The position numbers and the translations under genes were made by a program. 64,000 nt of DNA from Clostridiales bacterium 38-18 (GTDB taxonomy: Bacteria; Bacillota; Clostridia; Peptostreptococcales; Acidaminobacteraceae): the NCBI GenBank assembly GCA_001897605.1, contig MKTL01000002.1, positions 206,683 to 270,682 on the forward strand, in the 5' to 3' direction. A model generated the notes under the pieces. The model had not been told where the DNA came from. It worked only from the letters and a program-made list of their open reading frames with translations, and searched no databases. Position 1 is the stretch's first letter. Every line of letters starts with the position of its first letter. Positions 62,469 to 64,000 of the stretch are shown here, in pieces.

Positions 62469-63880
62469 GCTATGAATGTGTGATTGGACTTGAAGTCCAT
62501 GTTGAATTAAATACAAAATCAAAGATCTTTTGTGGCTGTCCAACCACCTTTGGCTCAGCACCAAACACTCAGGTGTGTCCAGTTTGTTTGGGATTACCAG
62601 GTGCATTGCCGGTTTTGAATAAAGAGGTGGTAGAATCAGCTTTAAAGGCAGGCTTAGCATTGAACTGTGCAATTACTGAAGACGGTAAACAGGATCGTAA
62701 AAATTACTTTTATCCGGATTTACCAAAAGCCTACCAAATTTCACAAAGTGAAAAACCCATCGCATTTGGTGGCCATTTGTCGATACAAACGGAAGAGGGG
62801 GCCAAGCTAATTGGCATCACAAGGGTTCATATTGAAGAAGATGCAGGAAAACTTGTACATGAAGTGAGTGGCGGTACATTGATCGACTATAACAGAGGTG
62901 GTGTACCTTTAATCGAAATCGTTTCAGAGCCAGATATGAGATCTGCAGCGGAGGCAAAAGCTTATCTTCAAAAATTGAGAGCGACGATGCAATTTTTAGG
63001 GATCTCTTCTTGTAAAATGAATGAAGGTGCATTTAGATGTGACGTCAACTTATCTGTGAGAAAGGTTGGCAGTGAACAACTTGGCACACGTACTGAAATG
63101 AAGAACCTCAACTCATTTGCCTATGTGGTAAAAGCCATTGAAAGTGAAATGAAGCGACAAATAGAGGTTATCGAAGCAGGCGGACAAATCAAACAGGAAA
63201 CCAGAAGATGGGACCCAGCAAAAGGTCAATCCTTCGCCATGCGTTCTAAGGAAGACGCACATGATTATCGTTATTTTCCCGATCCGGATCTAATGCCAAT
63301 CTTGTTGTCAAAAGAAAAAATTGCGGACGCGAAAGCAAGCTTACCAAAGCTACCTGCGGATTACATTCATTCATTTATCGATCAAGATCAGCTCCGAGTA
63401 GATATGGCGGAGCAACTGGTCAAAGACAAACTTATCGCGGAATTTTATGAAAAAACAGCGCAAATGGTGACGGATAAAGAAACACTCGCCAACCTAATCA
63501 TAGGTGAGCTTATGAAAACGGTAGAAGAAACAGAAGAAAGTCTAAAGGTGAGTGAAAAAGAGATGGCAGTATTAGTCGATCTTCTTGCCGAAGATAAGAT
63601 CAATCTCTCCATCGCTAAAAAAGTACTATCAATGATCCCCAATACAGAAGCATCAGTTATGGCAATTATTGATCAGCACGATCTATGGCCGATAACAGAT
63701 GTGGCAACCCTAACTCAGCTAGCAGATGAAATTATTGAGCAAATGCCTCAGGTCGTTAGTGATTATAAAGCTGGTAAAACTAAGGCATTGGGTGCTTTTA
63801 TAGGACAAATGATGCGAAAAACCAGCGGAAAGGCTGATCCTACTATCTGTGAAGCCATCTTCAAGGAAATAGTTGGATAG
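62465..63880 (+). CDS. gatB: Asp/Glu-tRNA amidotransferase subunit B
   Basis: A 471-residue subunit that activates and amidates the misacylated tRNA. N-terminal signature GLEVHVELNTKSKIFC with CGCP...CPVCLGLPGALP (metal-binding Cys), DRKNYFYPDLPKAYQISQ and HIEEDAGKLVH; C-terminal YqeY-like tail domain (about 395-471) with TKALGAFIGQMMRKTSGKADP. Start is ATG 62465, overlapping the gatA stop by four bases, after GGAGGG. Completes GatCAB; makes Asn-tRNA and/or Gln-tRNA. Confidence 0.97.
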   Translation: MSYECVIGLEVHVELNTKSKIFCGCPTTFGSAPNTQVCPVCLGLPGALPVLNKEVVESALKAGLALNCAITEDGKQDRKNYFYPDLPKAYQISQSEKPIAFGGHLSIQTEEGAKLIGITRVHIEEDAGKLVHEVSGGTLIDYNRGGVPLIEIVSEPDMRSAAEAKAYLQKLRATMQFLGISSCKMNEGAFRCDVNLSVRKVGSEQLGTRTEMKNLNSFAYVVKAIESEMKRQIEVIEAGGQIKQETRRWDPAKGQSFAMRSKEDAHDYRYFPDPDLMPILLSKEKIADAKASLPKLPADYIHSFIDQDQLRVDMAEQLVKDKLIAEFYEKTAQMVTDKETLANLIIGELMKTVEETEESLKVSEKEMAVLVDLLAEDKINLSIAKKVLSMIPNTEASVMAIIDQHDLWPITDVATLTQLADEIIEQMPQVVSDYKAGKTKALGAFIGQMMRKTSGKADPTICEAIFKEIVG

Positions 63881-64000
63881 AGGATGTAGCAAAGTGTGAT
63901 ATAAAAAAGAACTATAAGAAAATGTCTATAAGTAAGATAAGAATTAATTGATTAAAGTTAAAGTTAAATTTAATGCTAAGCGTTGAATTACTAAAGGATA
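63881..64000 (+). other. Region after gatB, no feature seen
   Basis: About 120 AT-rich bases with no hairpin terminator, promoter or start of a gene that I can support. The direct repeat AAAGTTAAAGTTAAA near 63955 is short. Confidence 0.5.

Noticed and set aside
1..64000. Prophage, insertion sequence or integrated plasmid
   Set aside because: No transposase, integrase, phage structural gene or terminal repeat was seen; all genes read as ordinary chromosomal ones.

Overview
The window (about 40% GC by eye, all of it chromosomal in character) reads as a low-GC Gram-positive anaerobe of the Clostridia. The evidence is strong AGGAGG ribosome binding sites, T-box and c-di-GMP riboswitches, the whiA-yvcK-rapZ cluster, GatCAB-type indirect aminoacylation, a bifurcating-type [FeFe] hydrogenase, a GerM-like protein and a full oxygen-independent metabolic set. 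I cannot name the genus. No rRNA, tRNA, CRISPR array, prophage or insertion sequence was seen; the region is a mosaic of core operons separated by well-formed intrinsic terminators.

Layout. 1-2.9 kb: end of ftsX, a PcsB/EnvC-like M23 hydrolase, a CtpA-type S41 protease and a small membrane protein (division/cell wall). 3.0-10.2 kb: uvrB-uvrA behind a promoter with a LexA/DinR box, then a degraded gene remnant and uvrC with its own promoter. 10.3-14.9 kb: four-gene NAD-linked [FeFe] hydrogenase operon (NuoE-like, small 2Fe-2S, NuoF-like, HydA) behind a Rex-like operator. 15.2-19.6 kb: tmk, then a six-gene module (two DRTGG proteins, two GHKL-type ATPases, a hydrogenase-like Fe-S protein, a PHP protein) with its own promoter and a second Rex-like operator in nearly the same position. 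19.6-21.7 kb: small membrane protein, class D-type sortase, tandem c-di-GMP-I riboswitches and a secreted transglutaminase-like protein. 21.8-23.7 kb: typA. 23.9-27.8 kb: TadE-like / DUF5702-like / TadE-like / Ser-Thr kinase operon, then a zinc-ribbon micro-protein with tandem repeats at its 3' end. 28-31.2 kb: pantothenate genes panG-panB and panC-panD behind a leader containing an intrinsic terminator. 31.2-44.9 kb: murB, PHP hydrolase, rapZ, yvcK, NUDIX, whiA, an orphan lipoprotein, dnaE, pfkA, pyk and a ferredoxin-tailed aldo-keto reductase. 44.9-46.7 kb: a two-gene small DMT transporter divergent from a Crp/Fnr regulator. 46.7-50.9 kb: a GerMN protein divergent from a second, unusual FtsEX-like set. 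50.9-58.5 kb: prfC, a methyltransferase, an MCP, an ABC-F ATPase, an M24 peptidase and a YkgJ-like protein. 58.5-63.9 kb: T-box leader, aspS-gatC fusion, gatA, gatB.

How they work together. The hydrogenase and the following redox-sensor-like module appear co-regulated by NADH/NAD+ through Rex, which suggests that the module tunes or reports on hydrogen metabolism; this is the strongest candidate for an under-described system. The T-box before aspS-gatC carries a GAAC tetranucleotide (overlapping Glu GAA and Asn AAC codons) as candidate specifier, fitting an operon that makes Asn-tRNA and Gln-tRNA by transamidation. The tandem c-di-GMP riboswitches tie a secreted transglutaminase to lifestyle switching. 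Two FtsEX-type modules at 0-2.7 kb and 48.2-50.9 kb, the second with a coiled-coil partner lacking the M23 domain and an ABC signature LSWGE, suggest a divergent cell-envelope transducer.
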